A stretch of DNA of 64,000 nucleotides from Uranotaenia lowii (Eukaryota > Arthropoda > Insecta > Diptera > Culicidae): contig NC_073692.1 in assembly GCF_029784155.1 (NCBI RefSeq), positions 323,885,906 to 323,949,905 of the forward strand, read 5' to 3'. Position 1 is the stretch's first letter; each line of letters opens with the position of its first letter. Below, piece by piece: positions 33,034 to 44,418 of this stretch. The position numbers were made by a program, and so were the translations under genes. A model generated the notes under the pieces. That model was not told where the DNA came from and did no database searches. It saw only the letters and a list, made by a program, of their open reading frames with translations.

Positions 33034-33038
33034 GGTTT

Positions 33039-33389
33039 TCATCTACGTCTCGAGAAGTGCCGTTTTTCTCTTCCGTAAATCAAGTTTCTGGGTAACATTA
33101 TCGATAAAGATGGCCTTCATCCTGATCCCGAGAAGACGCGTGCAATTTCCCAGATGCCAGCTCCGAAAGATGTCACACAGCTACGCTCGTATTTGGGCGC
33201 TATCAATTACTACGGACGTTCCGTTGGCCAGATGAAGGAACTTCGTGCGCCACTGGACCGTCTACTAAAAAAAGAAGCCCGCTGGGATTGGAGTACCGAA
33301 TGTCAGAGGTCCTTCGAACGTTTCAAGACAATACTCCTCTCAGATTTGTTGCTGACTCACATCGATCCCTGGGAGCGCATCCATGTCGA
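33039..33389 (+). pseudogene. pol: gypsy RT 3' part and start of RNase H region
   Basis: After the copia insertion the plus strand resumes with FHLRLEKCRFSLP, a TAA, then FLGNIIDKDGLHPDPEKTRA, VTQLRSYLGAINYYGRSVGQ and LDRLLKKEARWDWSTECQRS. This is the RT thumb and connection. At 33358-33370 the codons for LLTHIDP join WERIHVDY, an integrase-core motif. Almost all of the RNase H and the integrase zinc-binding domain have been deleted. Confidence 0.85.
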
Positions 33390-34346
33390 TTACTGGCCCT
33401 ATGGATGGTTACTACTACCTGGTTATCGTTGACGCATATTCCAAATGGCCCGAAGTTTTCCGCACCCGCAGTACGACTACCATCGCAACACTGGAGATCC
33501 TTCAAGAAACATTCGCAAGGTATGGAAATCCGCGTACCCTGGTATCAGACAACGGTTCCCAGTTCGTGAGCTCAACGTTCAAGCAGTTCTGCGAATCAAA
33601 CGGAATCCGCCACCTAACCACGGCTCCGTATCACCCACAGTCAAACGGACAGGCTGAAAGGTTCGTTGACACATTGAAAAGAGGTCTCAAGAAGCTCGTT
33701 AAGGGGGAAAGCACGGCAACTTTCCAGCATCTCCAAATTCTGCTGTCCATGTACCGTTCAACACCTAATCGGAACGCTCCTGAAGGAAAGACACCTGCTG
33801 AACTTTTCCTGAGAAGACCGGTTCGAACAATTCTGGATCTTGTCATGCCACAGATTCCGAGCCCATCTGAAGTGAACTCGAAGCAAAACGATCAATTCAA
33901 CAGACGCTACAACACCATCAAACGCAAATGACCTGGTCTACGCAGAAGTTCACCGACGCAACATAACCGAGTGGGTTCCTGGAACGATTGTAGAACGCAG
34001 AGGCCGAGTGAATTACAACGTTTAACTGGATACCGGTCGTCTCATTTGCTCGCACACGAATCAGCTCAAGAAGCGCTATGATGATAGTGGAAGCTCTCCA
34101 GTTTCATACAACTTACCACTATCTATGCTGCTGGATGAATTCAACCTCCAACCAACGGTGCCTGATGTTCCTGGGATTCCGGACGAACCAACAGTTCTTC
34201 CAATCGTATCACACGATGAAGCAGATGACGATTTTCAAGATGCAGAATCAACCGGTGACCATTTCCAGTCTCCGGTCCAGTCCCCTGACCGACCAGTCCG
34301 AAATCGTAGGCTTCCCAGTTGGCTGATGCACTACGATCTTTCTTAA
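33383..34346 (+). pseudogene. pol: gypsy integrase core and C-terminal region
   Basis: A one-base frameshift near 33390 leads into GPMDGYYYLVIVDAYSKWPE, then TLVSDNGSQFVSSTFKQFC and YHPQSNGQAERFVDTLKRG, giving the second Asp and the Glu of the DDE triad. The frame closes at about 33929. A shifted frame continues with VYAEVHRRNITEWVPGTIVE and a TAA at 34023-34025. The translation can still be followed in the frame at 34125-34346 (LLDEFNLQPTVPDVPGIPDE to the stop before the purine tract). It is clearly inactive. Confidence 0.88.
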
Positions 34347-34355
34347 AGGGGGAGA

Positions 34356-34513
34356 TATCAAGGGTTAGTCGAGATAGCCATGACTTGCTGTCATGGCTAT
34401 GCAGTAACAAACTAGAAAATTTTCACTAGTCGTATTCTGACCACGAAAGAAGCAAGTTAAAATAAATACCATTAAACATAATTCTCTTGTTTTACTAATT
34501 GGAAAATACAACA
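34356..34513 (+). repeat. 3' LTR of the gypsy element
   Basis: 158 bp from TATCAAGG to ACAACA, matching 25414-25571 with about seven differences. The 11-bp hairpin is conserved at 34374-34400. CTATT follows at 34514-34518. Confidence 0.9.
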
Positions 34514-34518
34514 CTATT

Positions 34519-35642
34519 CGACTAAAACATATATGTAAAATTGTTTGAGAAGTCCGAGAGAATTTAAAAGTGGGCTTATTCATTATAATTTTTACTATTC
34601 ATGAATTGAAGATGATTGATTCCATGAAAGTAGGGAATATTAGAGGTTTTATCAAGCCCAAATCAAAAACTTCGATTGGAGAAGTGACCACAAAATTTTG
34701 TTTTTCAAAAGTTTATCTAGCTGACAAATAATCATGTCTGATTTCATGCCTGCCAAAAAAAAAGCAGGTTTCCAGCTAGAAACTTTTCGTTGATGTTACG
34801 GAGATGAACAAAGAGAAAAAAGTGGAAATTTTATGCTAAGTACTTGAGGTGGTAGAAATTCAGCTTCACTGAAAATTTCATCGATTTCCATTAATGCCTT
34901 TGAAAGTTATTTACAAAACAAAGTGTTGCATTTTTTAACTCCTTATGATTAAAAACGACAAAATACAAAAATACGGGTTAGAAGGTTCTTCAAGAAGATT
35001 CAAAATTTTTTAAACCTTAAGTTAAGATTTTAAAAGTTGAAAATTTTTTTTACTCAATTTTTCAATATATTTAATGCAGATATTGTTATTGAAGCTTTAA
35101 GAAATTTTGAAATTTTGTGGACGTCAGTTAAAAATAAACTAAAATTGAGTAGTTCTGGTAAATAATTTTTTAAATCACAGCTTCCGATTTCAGTTCTGAT
35201 ATTTTAGATTTTGCATCATGATAGAGAATGTCTGATTTTCATTTCAAGTTACCAATACAAACTTTTAATATTTGCCAGTTGTAGGTGGTTTTAAAACATT
35301 TTGTTATATCATCTTTCTGAACTGGAAATAATTTTGGTTTGGGAAAACCAGAGTTTCCAACTGTCCTATGGTATTTCAAAGTTAGAATTTCAATCAAATT
35401 TCAGTTTCCAATTTACTTGTAAAGCAATGTCTAATAAATTAAAATTTTAACTTAATTCATAGAGTGCATTTGAAATTTCCCATCTTCAATATTGAAAAGA
35501 TCCAGAATGACGAATTTGTGAAGCACAAGTAGGTACAGAAATGCATGATTCGGAAATATTTTTAATTCCATCTAACATTTTGTTGATTTTATTTCTGAAT
35601 TAACATGAAAAAAATCTGGACAATGCATTGAACGATTGAGTA
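34519..35642. other. AT-rich spacer
   Basis: No gene or repeat recognised. Sequence complexity is low and stops are frequent in all frames. Confidence 0.5.
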
Positions 35643-35838
35643 GGGTAACGGACTTATTTTGGACTCTATGTCTAGCTCTTTAATTTATCAACATATCATG
35701 AAAAGTTTTACCAAATATAGTTGATGCCCGGGCTCTTAAAATATTACACCAAATTTTTTCATGATTAGTTGTTTTATAGGAGAGCTACACCAGGTGCTCA
35801 AAAATACGTCCATTGGTCCAAAATAGTTCCGTTAACCC
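35643..35838. mobile_element. Short MITE (about 196 bp) with GGGTAACGGA ends
   Basis: Left end GGGTAACGGACTTATTTTGG and right end complement GGGTTAACGGAACTATTTTG are inverted repeats, differing by small changes. The interior is non-coding AT-rich DNA with GATGCCCGGGCTCTTAAAAT. No clear target duplication was identified. Confidence 0.65.
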
Positions 35839-38609
35839 ACCAATTGAATGTTAATAATTTCAATGTTTTTAAATTAAGTTGTGCCACAATCATTTGTTGG
35901 ATATTAAAATCTTATTCGATGAAGGGTTGGCAGGGAAGAAGAAAAAGGATGCTGTCAATATAGTTTAAAATCCGGGTATTGGATTAACAATACTCTACTC
36001 AAATGCTTATTTTTATTCATAAAAAATTGTCAATTTTTATGTCATTTTCTAGCTCAGGAGAAACTTCAAGGTATATGTGAATAAGAAGAAAATATTGAGT
36101 ATCCCAATATAGTGACCTTGAAATGAAATTTAAAATTAAATCACCAAATTCAAACAAACAGATAACAAATAATGCAAAGCCCTGCATAAATTTTTTAGAT
36201 GGAATATTTTCATTTTCAGGAAGAGTTTAATTTGAAAAGTTGTTTTTTTTTATTTAAGGTAAAAAAAAATTATAAAAAAATATAAAAGGCACAGTTAAAT
36301 AACCCATTGAAAATTATTTCAATCTCTTATCAGTGCCTGAAACCACACGTTGAATTTTTATGCGACCAATTTGTACACAAATATTCGCCGTTCAAGCATC
36401 GCATAGCTTGGTGATTGCGTATGTCAACAATATGTACGCCACAATATGTCGCCTGTTCACACTAATTACACTTAATTACAGTAGTTCTGGGTTTGAAATT
36501 TGGCACATTCGGCACAAATATTCGAAACGTGCCGATGGGGTGGTTCGTATTTCGTTCCCGTTTTATTGGTTGTGTTTTGAATTTCCATAGGGGCAGTCGG
36601 AGTTGGGGCTTTGGTTGAGATTTCACCCCGTTGAGGGAAATGGTTTTAATTCAGCTGGTACAATATATGGAGAGCCTCTATACCGTATTAGTGTGTAATT
36701 ATGTTAAATTCAAATCAGACGAACGCATGTGTATTCAGCATGGCGAGCTGCTTGCTGCTGCTTGATGGAAAATTGCAAAAATGCGTGCCCGTCTGGTAGG
36801 AAAAAGGCTGGAAAATGGGGCCCGAATCTTGGCAGTGCCGTATTTGGTTAGGGAAATTATTAGCAGTATGACGCTGACATGGCTCGACTGTGTCATTATC
36901 AGTTTTGTTTATTATCAGTCCGTGTTTTGGTAGAGATTCTCGACTGCGGAATTTATTTACCAACAAACAGGCAGTGACAAATATTTGCTAAGCCTTTTGC
37001 TACGGCATCGAATTCAAATTGTGTTGAATTCAAATATTTGAACGACAATCGTGCCGCTTTAGAAAACACTCAGATATAGCTGCATAGAATTTCCACTTTA
37101 TTATGACTTATTTATAGTCAGTAGATGTTCCCTAAATTTCAATAAAAACTTGAATTGAATGTAAAACAATCTGAAAAGGCAGTTTTATTTTGTTGGAATA
37201 CCCTCAAAACAATTGAATATAAGAAAAGTATGATTTTTTTTTAAATCAAAATCAATTGCTCCGTTAAAATCACTTACCTGATACACCGGATATTGAGAAA
37301 TTTTGATATCAATCATCAATTTAAAAAAAAAACTTCACGAAACAATCCATTCTATTCATTTTTTTCAACGAAAATATCGCACGTTTCATAAGTTATTATT
37401 TATACATTATTTTTAAATGGAACTTTTTTAATGAGATTTTATTATGAGTTTATTTAGAATGTTTGCTTCGAATATATGATATTTTCCAAATAAAAAGTTA
37501 AAAAAAATTGTGCGTTATGACGTCACGATTTGAGTCAATAAAATTTCAATAAAAGGGTGTCCCGTCCCACATCAAATTGCAGCCCTTCGCGAACGCTGTA
37601 GAAAATCACTGATTTGGTATTTTGGCTTGAAATTTGCATAAAGGTGTAATCATCTAAATTACTTCTTTGTTTGCATCAATTAAGCAAACTTTTGATTCTA
37701 TTGATAAATTTAAAATACAATAAGTCAAATAGTCATGTTAGTTTTTGACAAAAAAAAAGGTTCTCTGTAATATTGCTTTTAAAGCCGTTTTAAGCTGAAT
37801 TTTCTTTCTTTGGTCAATTTAAAGTCCAAATTAAGCTATAGGGTGGTCTTCTGCACCATTTTGACGTTAACTTGTTCCAGTTTCACAAGAAAAGCTTTAG
37901 TGAAAAAGTTTTTTCGGGTTTGCTGCAGATTTTAAACTGTCAAATTCTGAGTAAAATTTCTAAACAAGTTAGTTGTTTAGGATTTTTTAAATTTTTCGGT
38001 TTGTTTAGAACGATTATCTGTTGATTCCATAAAAATGCTAACAATATCAACCACCATTCTTCATAAAATTATTGTTTTGTATAACAGAGGCTTGTTAGAA
38101 CTCTCATAAGAAAATTGACTTTTTTCGCAAAAATTCTTGGCGTAGAACAGAGATTAGTTCAATTGATCTAAAATTTGGCAGAAATACTTGAAAATGCATG
38201 ATATGAGTGAAGCTTTGTTTTGCGAAAAAAATCGAAAACTGAACTAGTCTAATGAACAGATCTTGGGATTGCTAAAAAAACATTATAAAAAATTAAGGGT
38301 TTTAAAGAGTACGCTGTTCTCGACTCACAAGTCGTTTCACGTCATTGGTTTGTAATTTTTAAAATTGATTCATGTTAAGCTGAAACAACCGCATATTAGG
38401 ACACACGGAAGCTTTTTTACAAATTTCTCTGCGGATGTTTGTTCAGCTTTGACCACATTGACCAAGTTGTTTGGTATTTGCATGTTGAACATCCAGTTGC
38501 AATTCTTTTATATTGCAGATTTTGACGTTCAGATTCGCGTCACCTCCTTTTCCCAAGACATGCTTATTGCACAAAACTGTGCATCACGTAGCTGCTCAAT
38601 CTAAGCCTA
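35839..38609. other. AT-rich spacer with a GC-richer unique patch
   Basis: No gene was found. About 36340-37010 is GC-richer and complex with no match inside the window, possibly unique host DNA. The remainder is AT-rich. The short ORFs (36360-36590, 36715-36966, 38365-38604) have no recognisable domains. Confidence 0.4.
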
Positions 38610-39350
38610 GCGCAGTCATTCAAGCTCGCTTGCTACGCAGCATCTCTAGCTCTAGTTGGCTCATTTGTCGCACAGCCACTTAAACACGCTTATCATGCCG
38701 CAATTTAAACTCGCTAAATTGCCACTGATCACTTAACGCACAAGCACTCCACGGCCACTTAGACTCGCTCAATGTACGACCACTCGGGCTTGATAAACCA
38801 TTCAAGTGTGCTAAATGCGCAACCACTTGAGTTTGCTTAACGCGCAACTACTGAAGCCCGCCACATGCGCAGCCATTCAGGCTCGCTTCATGTGCAGCTA
38901 CTTTAGCTCGCTCAATGCGCAACCGCTCCGGCCCGCTTAACGCACGGCTACTGAAGCTCACTTAATGCCAAACAACTCGGGTTCGCTTCATACGCAATCA
39001 CTCGGGTTTGCTTAAAGCGCAGCTAGTCAAGCTCGCTCCCTACATGTGCATGTATTCTGGCTCACTTCATGCGCAACCACTGAGGTTCGTTCAACGCGCA
39101 GCTATTCATGCTCGCTCAATGCGCAACCATTCGGGTTCGCTTAATGCGCAGCTACTCAAGCTCGCTACTTGCGCAGCTACTCAAGCTCGCTACTTGCGCA
39201 GCCATTCAGGCCCGCTTCATGCGCAACCACTGAGGTTCGCTTACGCTCAGCTACTCATGCTCGCCTAATGCACAACCATTCGGGTGCGCTAAACGCGCAG
39301 CTACTCGAGCTCGCTACTTGCGCAGCCATTCAGGCTCGCTTCGTATACAA
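38610..39350 (+). repeat. 25-bp minisatellite array
   Basis: Tandem units of 25 bp on the pattern GCTCGCTNNTTGCGCAGCTA-CTCAA, diverged at the left and most regular at 39120-39345, about 29 units in all. Because 25 is not a multiple of three, the open frames at 39008-39268 and 39169-39480 cycle through all three frames of the unit and are not considered genes. Confidence 0.9.
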
Positions 39351-39560
39351 TTTGAAATATTGTACTTTGTATTTAGATTACTTTTGGATTAACCATTTTC
39401 CATCGACCATTTGTTTCAAACTTAATATTTGGCCCAAAAATTTGGCTCCTGGAAGGATCGCCATTGTGGAAACCACATAATGTCAAGCTGATATTAAGAT
39501 GATTGGTGACCGGGTGGCCACAAATAAGGTCTGTTGTAATAGTGATGCATAACCACGACT
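39351..39560. other. Spacer between minisatellite and LINE fragment
   Basis: Nothing recognised. Confidence 0.4.
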
Positions 39561-40000
39561 AGCGAGTTAGAGGGAAGGGCGCTCATATATGCGTAGGGCA
39601 TTAGTAGTGTTCAGTATAACCCACACATGGGTGTGCCATCGCCTATTGTTGATTTACGTAGTCTAGCTAAGTCGCCAATTGCAGTAGGATCTAAGCCACT
39701 AACTATATGCGAATTTGCCTTGAAGCAACGAAGAGATGCTTTTTTTAGTGCTTATCTAAGTCGAAGATCCCTTACACTACGCACCGTGGGCCTTTCTAGT
39801 GATAATCGGATTTTCATCAACGAGAACCTTACTGTATGCCAGGAATTTGCGATCAGAGGCCTTGAAACTCAAGAAATCGGGACACCTTACGAAAGTGGTT
39901 TCAAAGGACGGGCTCATATTCATTCAACGTAATCCTAACCTTGGAATGGAACCGATCTACACCGCAAAACAACTCAATCAAAACCTATCTTAAATTGCCA
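39561..40000 (+). pseudogene. LINE ORF1-type C-terminal fragment, frameshifted
   Basis: One frame gives a stretch ending RIFINENLT. About 39832 the reading moves to another frame with YARNLRSEALKLKKSGHLTK and VVSKDGLIFIQRNPN, ending at a stop after LNQNLS (39993). The pattern R-I-F-x-N-E-N-L-T followed by a helix of R/K/A/L and a K-V-x-x-x-D-G-x-I strand is typical of the C-terminal domain of LINE ORF1 proteins of the CR1/jockey type. The upstream part (from about 39627) is open but shows no sharper domain. No ORF2 follows. Confidence 0.55.
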
Positions 40001-40312
40001 TTCTAATCCTTCCAAATTTTCCTTTTTCTTCTTATCCTTCGTTCCCTTGAATCCTTCCCATCCTGGACAGTGTCATCCTCTGTTCTCGTTGCTGCTGTGC
40101 TGCAGAATTAATGCTAAAAAGGCGAAATAGCGGGCTGAATAAATGCTATCACAATAAAGCCTTTATTAAGCAATAGAAATGCTGAATAAGAGCACCATCA
40201 AATCGTCATTTTTCACCAGCCGTATAAAAGCGTTAACAATGCATACCTAGAACACCTTTTAATTATTTAATGTGAAACGGAAATTCAAAATGGGAAATTG
40301 TTCTTTAATTAA
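40001..40312. other. Spacer, possibly 3' UTR of the LINE fragment
   Basis: Noncoding, with a C/T-rich stretch at 40012-40075 and AATAAA-type motifs near 40139 and 40154. No gene. Confidence 0.35.
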
Positions 40313-40974
40313 TTAACACTAGAAAGACCGCACCAGTCAAAATGACTGGTTGGACACTTTGTTTGTTGAATATTTTTTAAAGACTTTGCTTTAAAAATTT
40401 GCAAAAAATACTACTTTTCATGAATTTTGAATCTCTACAAAACTGTGTATTTTTTATTCCACTAGCTCTTTTAATAAGCGAGAAAAATTACGCCATGGAC
40501 ACTCGGACCGTGAAAATTTTTTCGCTTGCTTTTGGTTTCATTTGCAATCTACACTAAAAACAATGAGCTTTAGTTCATTTATGGTGGGCAGAAGTGTGTC
40601 ATTCGTTATGAAATTATTGTTTTTCGATGCGAAGTCATAAAGATTTGTAGAAAAAGTTCTCGGATTGGCCGCTGTGTGGCGCTTCAAGCACTTGACTCCA
40701 AATTTTTTTGGTCTGTTTTGTTGCTCAACTATAATCGAACTTTCTGTCAAAATTTGGCGAAATTTCATCAAGATTTGTAAAAGTTATGTTAGTTTTAATT
40801 CATGTCCATTCGAGTAATCGAGTAATTTTAGGTGATAAATATGTTTTATACTGAACTAGGATGAGTAAAATAATTATGAATTGTGTACTTATTTATTCAA
40901 ATTTGAATACATTAGCTATGAAACTGAACAATTTAAATGATTTTTTTATATATGATTATTTTTCATATGTTGGT

Positions 40975-41170
40975 TATCCACCATGGGTGCACGGATTCAC
41001 CGCAGTTTCTGCCCAAGTATGTATTCACATGCATTCTTAGATTATTAGGTTCGACAAATTTCCAATGCAAGTTCACTTACAGGTACTCCGGCACCCTTGT
41101 ATAAACCTGGCCAGCTGGCAACTGATTGAACATTCCTATTGAACATTCTTACTATAAGAGGAAACACATC
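40975..41170. repeat. Second copy of the sequence at 28105-28415
   Basis: ATCCACCATGGGTGCACGGA followed by TTCACCGCAG, then CAGGTA(C/T)TCCGGCA and TGGCAACTGATTGAAC, are shared with 28105-28415 in the same order, with intervening indels. On the minus strand both copies end with GGTGGAT followed by CAACATA. Confidence 0.7.
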
Positions 41171-41848
41171 TTACTTGTCGGCAACTTATGGGGTTTGAAA
41201 CAAAGAGTTTTCTTGCCGAACCCAGTACACCTGGCATACCTAGACTAGACTCACGCCAGTCTACCTGATAGACCACATCGGCGATAAGATATTTAAAAAT
41301 GGGTGCACGGAATGGCTGTAAATTCGCCATTGTTAATTAAATAGAAATAATAGTTTTCAACTTGCTTCAGATCACAAAATATTTTTGAGTTAGATATGAT
41401 AGGCATTTGAAATGCAATATTAGTCAATCGAAAAACTTTTAAGGAAAAACAAATCAATTTGCACATTTCACAATGTTGATTCATTATTTTTATTTCCACT
41501 GTTTTCCGTCGCACGACATAACTTGATGAATGTAATTCCTAAAATTAACTCGATCCATGGTAACCGTTTTCCAATTTTTTGGATGTTGGTCAGAACTTAT
41601 CAGATAAATATACGATTGGAAAAACCTGTTTTTCAATAATAGATAAATAAATTTATTATTTCAAGATATTATTGAAATATTTTTTTCGAAGAATGAAAAA
41701 ATCGTTATTTAAATCATTATGTCTCAATACAAAAGACATGGTTTCGACTTTGGTTTAGTTAAGATTTGTAATAATGCTTTTTAAAAAATTGCAAAAAGTC
41801 CAATATTTAATTTAAACGCAGTGAATCCGTGCACCCATAGTGGAAAAC

Positions 41849-43850
41849 CATGTATGCAGGCCCGTGCGAAGGACCCGTCCTTGGGGGGGGGTTTTCGAAA
41901 TTCAAATTGAGCTAAAAATAAAACAATACCAAAAATAAACAATAACAAAGAAAAAGGATTTCAAATACCGTTTCTCACTCATGACTACCACACAAACTAA
42001 AAAAAATGACTGATAAAAACACAAAGTTTTTAAAACTTATCACAATGAAAGTTTTACATTTTCGGTAAGTCATTAATAATTATTTTTTAAAATGATGTTC
42101 TGATTGGTAGATTATTTTGAACTAGAAATTTGTTTTAAAAGAATTTCTACGCAAATTAAAAAAAAAACGTTTACAAAACACAGAGTTTAAAACAAACCTG
42201 AATTCTAGAATTAATGTCCAACCAGGTACAAAACTAATAATTATTTTCTTAATTTTCAACTGAAGGGTTGATTGAAAAATTCCGCTGTAGTTTTTGAATT
42301 TGAACAAAAAATATTTAATCACGATTTAAAATGTGAATTTGCGATAACTGAAAAAAAAATCATTTTGAACTTTGGAGAATTCATTCAATGGATAGTTTAA
42401 TTGAATTTGATAAAAAGAAGAATATATATATTATTTATTCAAAAGTGCCAGTGATGGAAGTCAGAAAAAAACTATATAAAAAAAACCTGCAGTTATCAAA
42501 AAAAAACTTAAAAAGGTCATGTTTGAAGTTAACAATAATATCTTTATGTTCAATTAAACTAAAAAGGAAATGTTGATAAATTGGTAATTTCGTAATTGAT
42601 CAATAAAAACTGATGAAAATTGAAAATAAGGAGTTCCAAGTTTTGTTAAAAATATTGAAAGCACAAAGCAAATACAAAGTTGGTTAACATTGCGCAATAG
42701 AATTTAGTTTTAAATTTGTCACTTCGATTCATTTTTCAAACTTTTTAAGATTAATTTAAAAATCATGATCTATTCATATAACATTATCTTATATAAAAAA
42801 AACTAATGAAAAGTTTTTAAATTTTCAATCGCAGTTTGAAATTACAATCTCTGAGTATTTTGTCACTTTAATCTTTCCGAATTTTGATTTTATTTATCAT
42901 ACTTCATCCAAATAAGGAATAATATTCTGATGAAAATGATGCATGATCTAAAAATGTAGAATTCAACCGTTTAAAAAATGGAAAGATATCGTTATTAAGT
43001 ATTTTTGACATTACTGCAGAAAGTGTTAAAAAACTTGATTTCATTTAACATTTTCGTTGAAAAATTAAATGTAGGTATGCTTCAAAAATATCAAATATTC
43101 AGTTTGGTTGAAACTTCTTTAGAATAAAATAAATGAGAAAAAGTAAAAAAAATGAATTTTTGCAAAAAAGTGCAGAAATTTCTCAAATGCTTCTAAATTA
43201 TTTTCAAAAGACATTTCAATAACAAAAGCTGATAGAAATTATGCATATTTAGATTCAAGGTACCCAAATAAGTCGAAATTATCTTTTAAATTCATTGCAC
43301 CTCAGAAAAATGTAAATTTTTTGGCCTTGTGTTAATATTAATACCTATTGTGTTGAGCATTTAGAAGAACAAAAAACAAGAAATAAAATTGAGTCTGAAA
43401 AAGGTTTTTTGAAGAATTTTGCATATCAACATTATATTTGTAATGACATAAATGATTTTTTTTAACAAAAAAAATGTTTTGTTTCATACGTTATTCTTAT
43501 TTAGTCATGTTCGGAAGACGATGTAGGGCTTTTGTACGTCGAGGTTTGAGTTCCAATACCAAAGATTGATTGAATTGAAAATTTAAACTTAGCTTCAAAG
43601 TTGGTTTCATTCGTGAATGTCGAATAGTGTCATAGATCGAAATGTTTCAAGTCAATTGTAATTTAAGATTGAATTCCGCCGGAGGCGAGAAAAATTTCTG
43701 GCTTGCTTACTAACATTTATTTTAAAATACATTTTAAGATCATGTAATTTTCCGTGGCTACGGTGAAAATTTTACTTGGAAAAAATCTTCATGGGGGGGG
43801 GGGGGTTTAACACCTAAAACCCCCCCCGTTCGCACGGCCTTGCATGTATG
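41849..43850. mobile_element. hAT-type non-autonomous element, 1,986 bp
   Basis: The 8-bp duplication CATGTATG (41849-41856 and 43843-43850) brackets inverted ends CAGGCCCGTGCGAA (left) and CAAGGCCGTGCGAA (right complement). Both ends carry long G runs near the tip (left GGGGGGGGGTTTT at about 41885, right 13 G at 43794-43806 plus a C run). The interior is very AT-rich with no transposase. An 8-bp duplication and CA(A/G)GG ends fit the hAT superfamily. Confidence 0.85.
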
Positions 43851-44418
43851 TAACACAAATTTTCATTTGAATCTTTAAAAGTCTTTATTCTCTACGTTTA
43901 ACATGCAGAAAAATTGATTTTGGATGAATGGCGGTGAATCAGTGCACCCATGGTAAATTGCTCTACTTATATAAAAAGTATCTATACTTCAAAACCTACA
44001 ATATCAGGTATAATTTGTAGACATCAGGTAGAAAAATTTCAGAGCGATGGATGCTAGAAAATATCTACAAAAACAAAACTGAACTTAAACCGTGCACCCA
44101 TGGTCAATACCCATAACCATCTAACATGTTTTTATAATTAAATTGATAATGTGTTTTGATTTTTTGATAATTATTTGACATATTCATTTTATGACACACA
44201 CGCATTCGTCAACTATGCCAAAATAAGGTGATTCCGGGCACCCATGGTGAAAAAATATTTCCATTTTATAACAAAAATGTTAGCGAATAAATAACAAAAT
44301 AATTACAAAAGAAAAAAGTTAAAAATATTTTAAAAGAAAAAATTTCCACTTTACCAGTCATTTTGACTAGTCACGGTCCGAATAGGTATATTCAATTTGC
44401 CGGTCCTTCTAGTGTTAA

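Larger units (their letters stand above)
27400..33038 (-). mobile_element. Ty1/copia LTR retrotransposon nested in the gypsy RT
   Basis: The element occupies 27405-33033 on the minus strand and is flanked by GGTTT (27400-27404 and 33034-33038). The 5' LTR is 32942-33033 (92 bp) and the 3' LTR is reduced to 27405-27448 (44 bp). A copia-type primer site GGTTATGAGCCCAG follows the 5' LTR. The order gag, protease, integrase, RT, RNase H is the copia order. It carries an internal deletion after the integrase core, a frameshift before the RT, and the 1.33-kb insertion at 28090-29423. Confidence 0.93.
25409..34518 (+). mobile_element. Degenerate Ty3/gypsy LTR retrotransposon interrupted by a copia element
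   Basis: The unit has 158-bp LTRs (25414-25571 and 34356-34513) flanked by a 5-bp duplication CTATT (25409-25413 and 34514-34518). A primer-site candidate TTGGCGACGAGG lies just after the 5' LTR, and a purine tract AAAGGGGGAGA just before the 3' LTR. The LTRs differ at about seven positions. Internal order is gag, double zinc knuckle, protease, RT, integrase on the plus strand, all broken by stops, frameshifts and deletions. The copia element at 27405-33033 sits in the RT. The double-knuckle Gag resembles the Mag-type lineage, a tentative assignment. Confidence 0.9.
40313..44418. mobile_element. piggyBac-like non-autonomous element, 4.1 kb with nested insertions
   Basis: TTAA at 40313-40316 and 44415-44418 flanks inverted ends: left CACTAGAAAGACCG and right complement CACTAGAAGGACCG. 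Both ends have a subterminal palindrome, CCAGTCAAAATGACTGG at 40333-40349 and the related CCAGTCATTTTGACTAG at 44354-44370. No transposase frame is seen. A hAT derivative lies inside at 41857-43842. Without it the element is about 2.1 kb. TTAA duplication and a C(A/C)CTAGAAAG end are characteristic of the piggyBac superfamily. Confidence 0.8.

Noticed and set aside
38610..39350. CRISPR-like repetitive array
   Set aside because: Units are contiguous 25-bp tandem repeats without spacers, in a eukaryotic transposon-rich context.
39008..39480. Repetitive plus-strand proteins with HAQPLRF / LKLAT motifs
   Set aside because: Produced by the 25-bp minisatellite, whose unit is not a multiple of three.
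43500..43580. tRNA-like SINE around GGTTTGAGTTCC
   Set aside because: A box-B-like motif is present but no acceptable box A at the right distance, and it lies in the interior of a hAT derivative.
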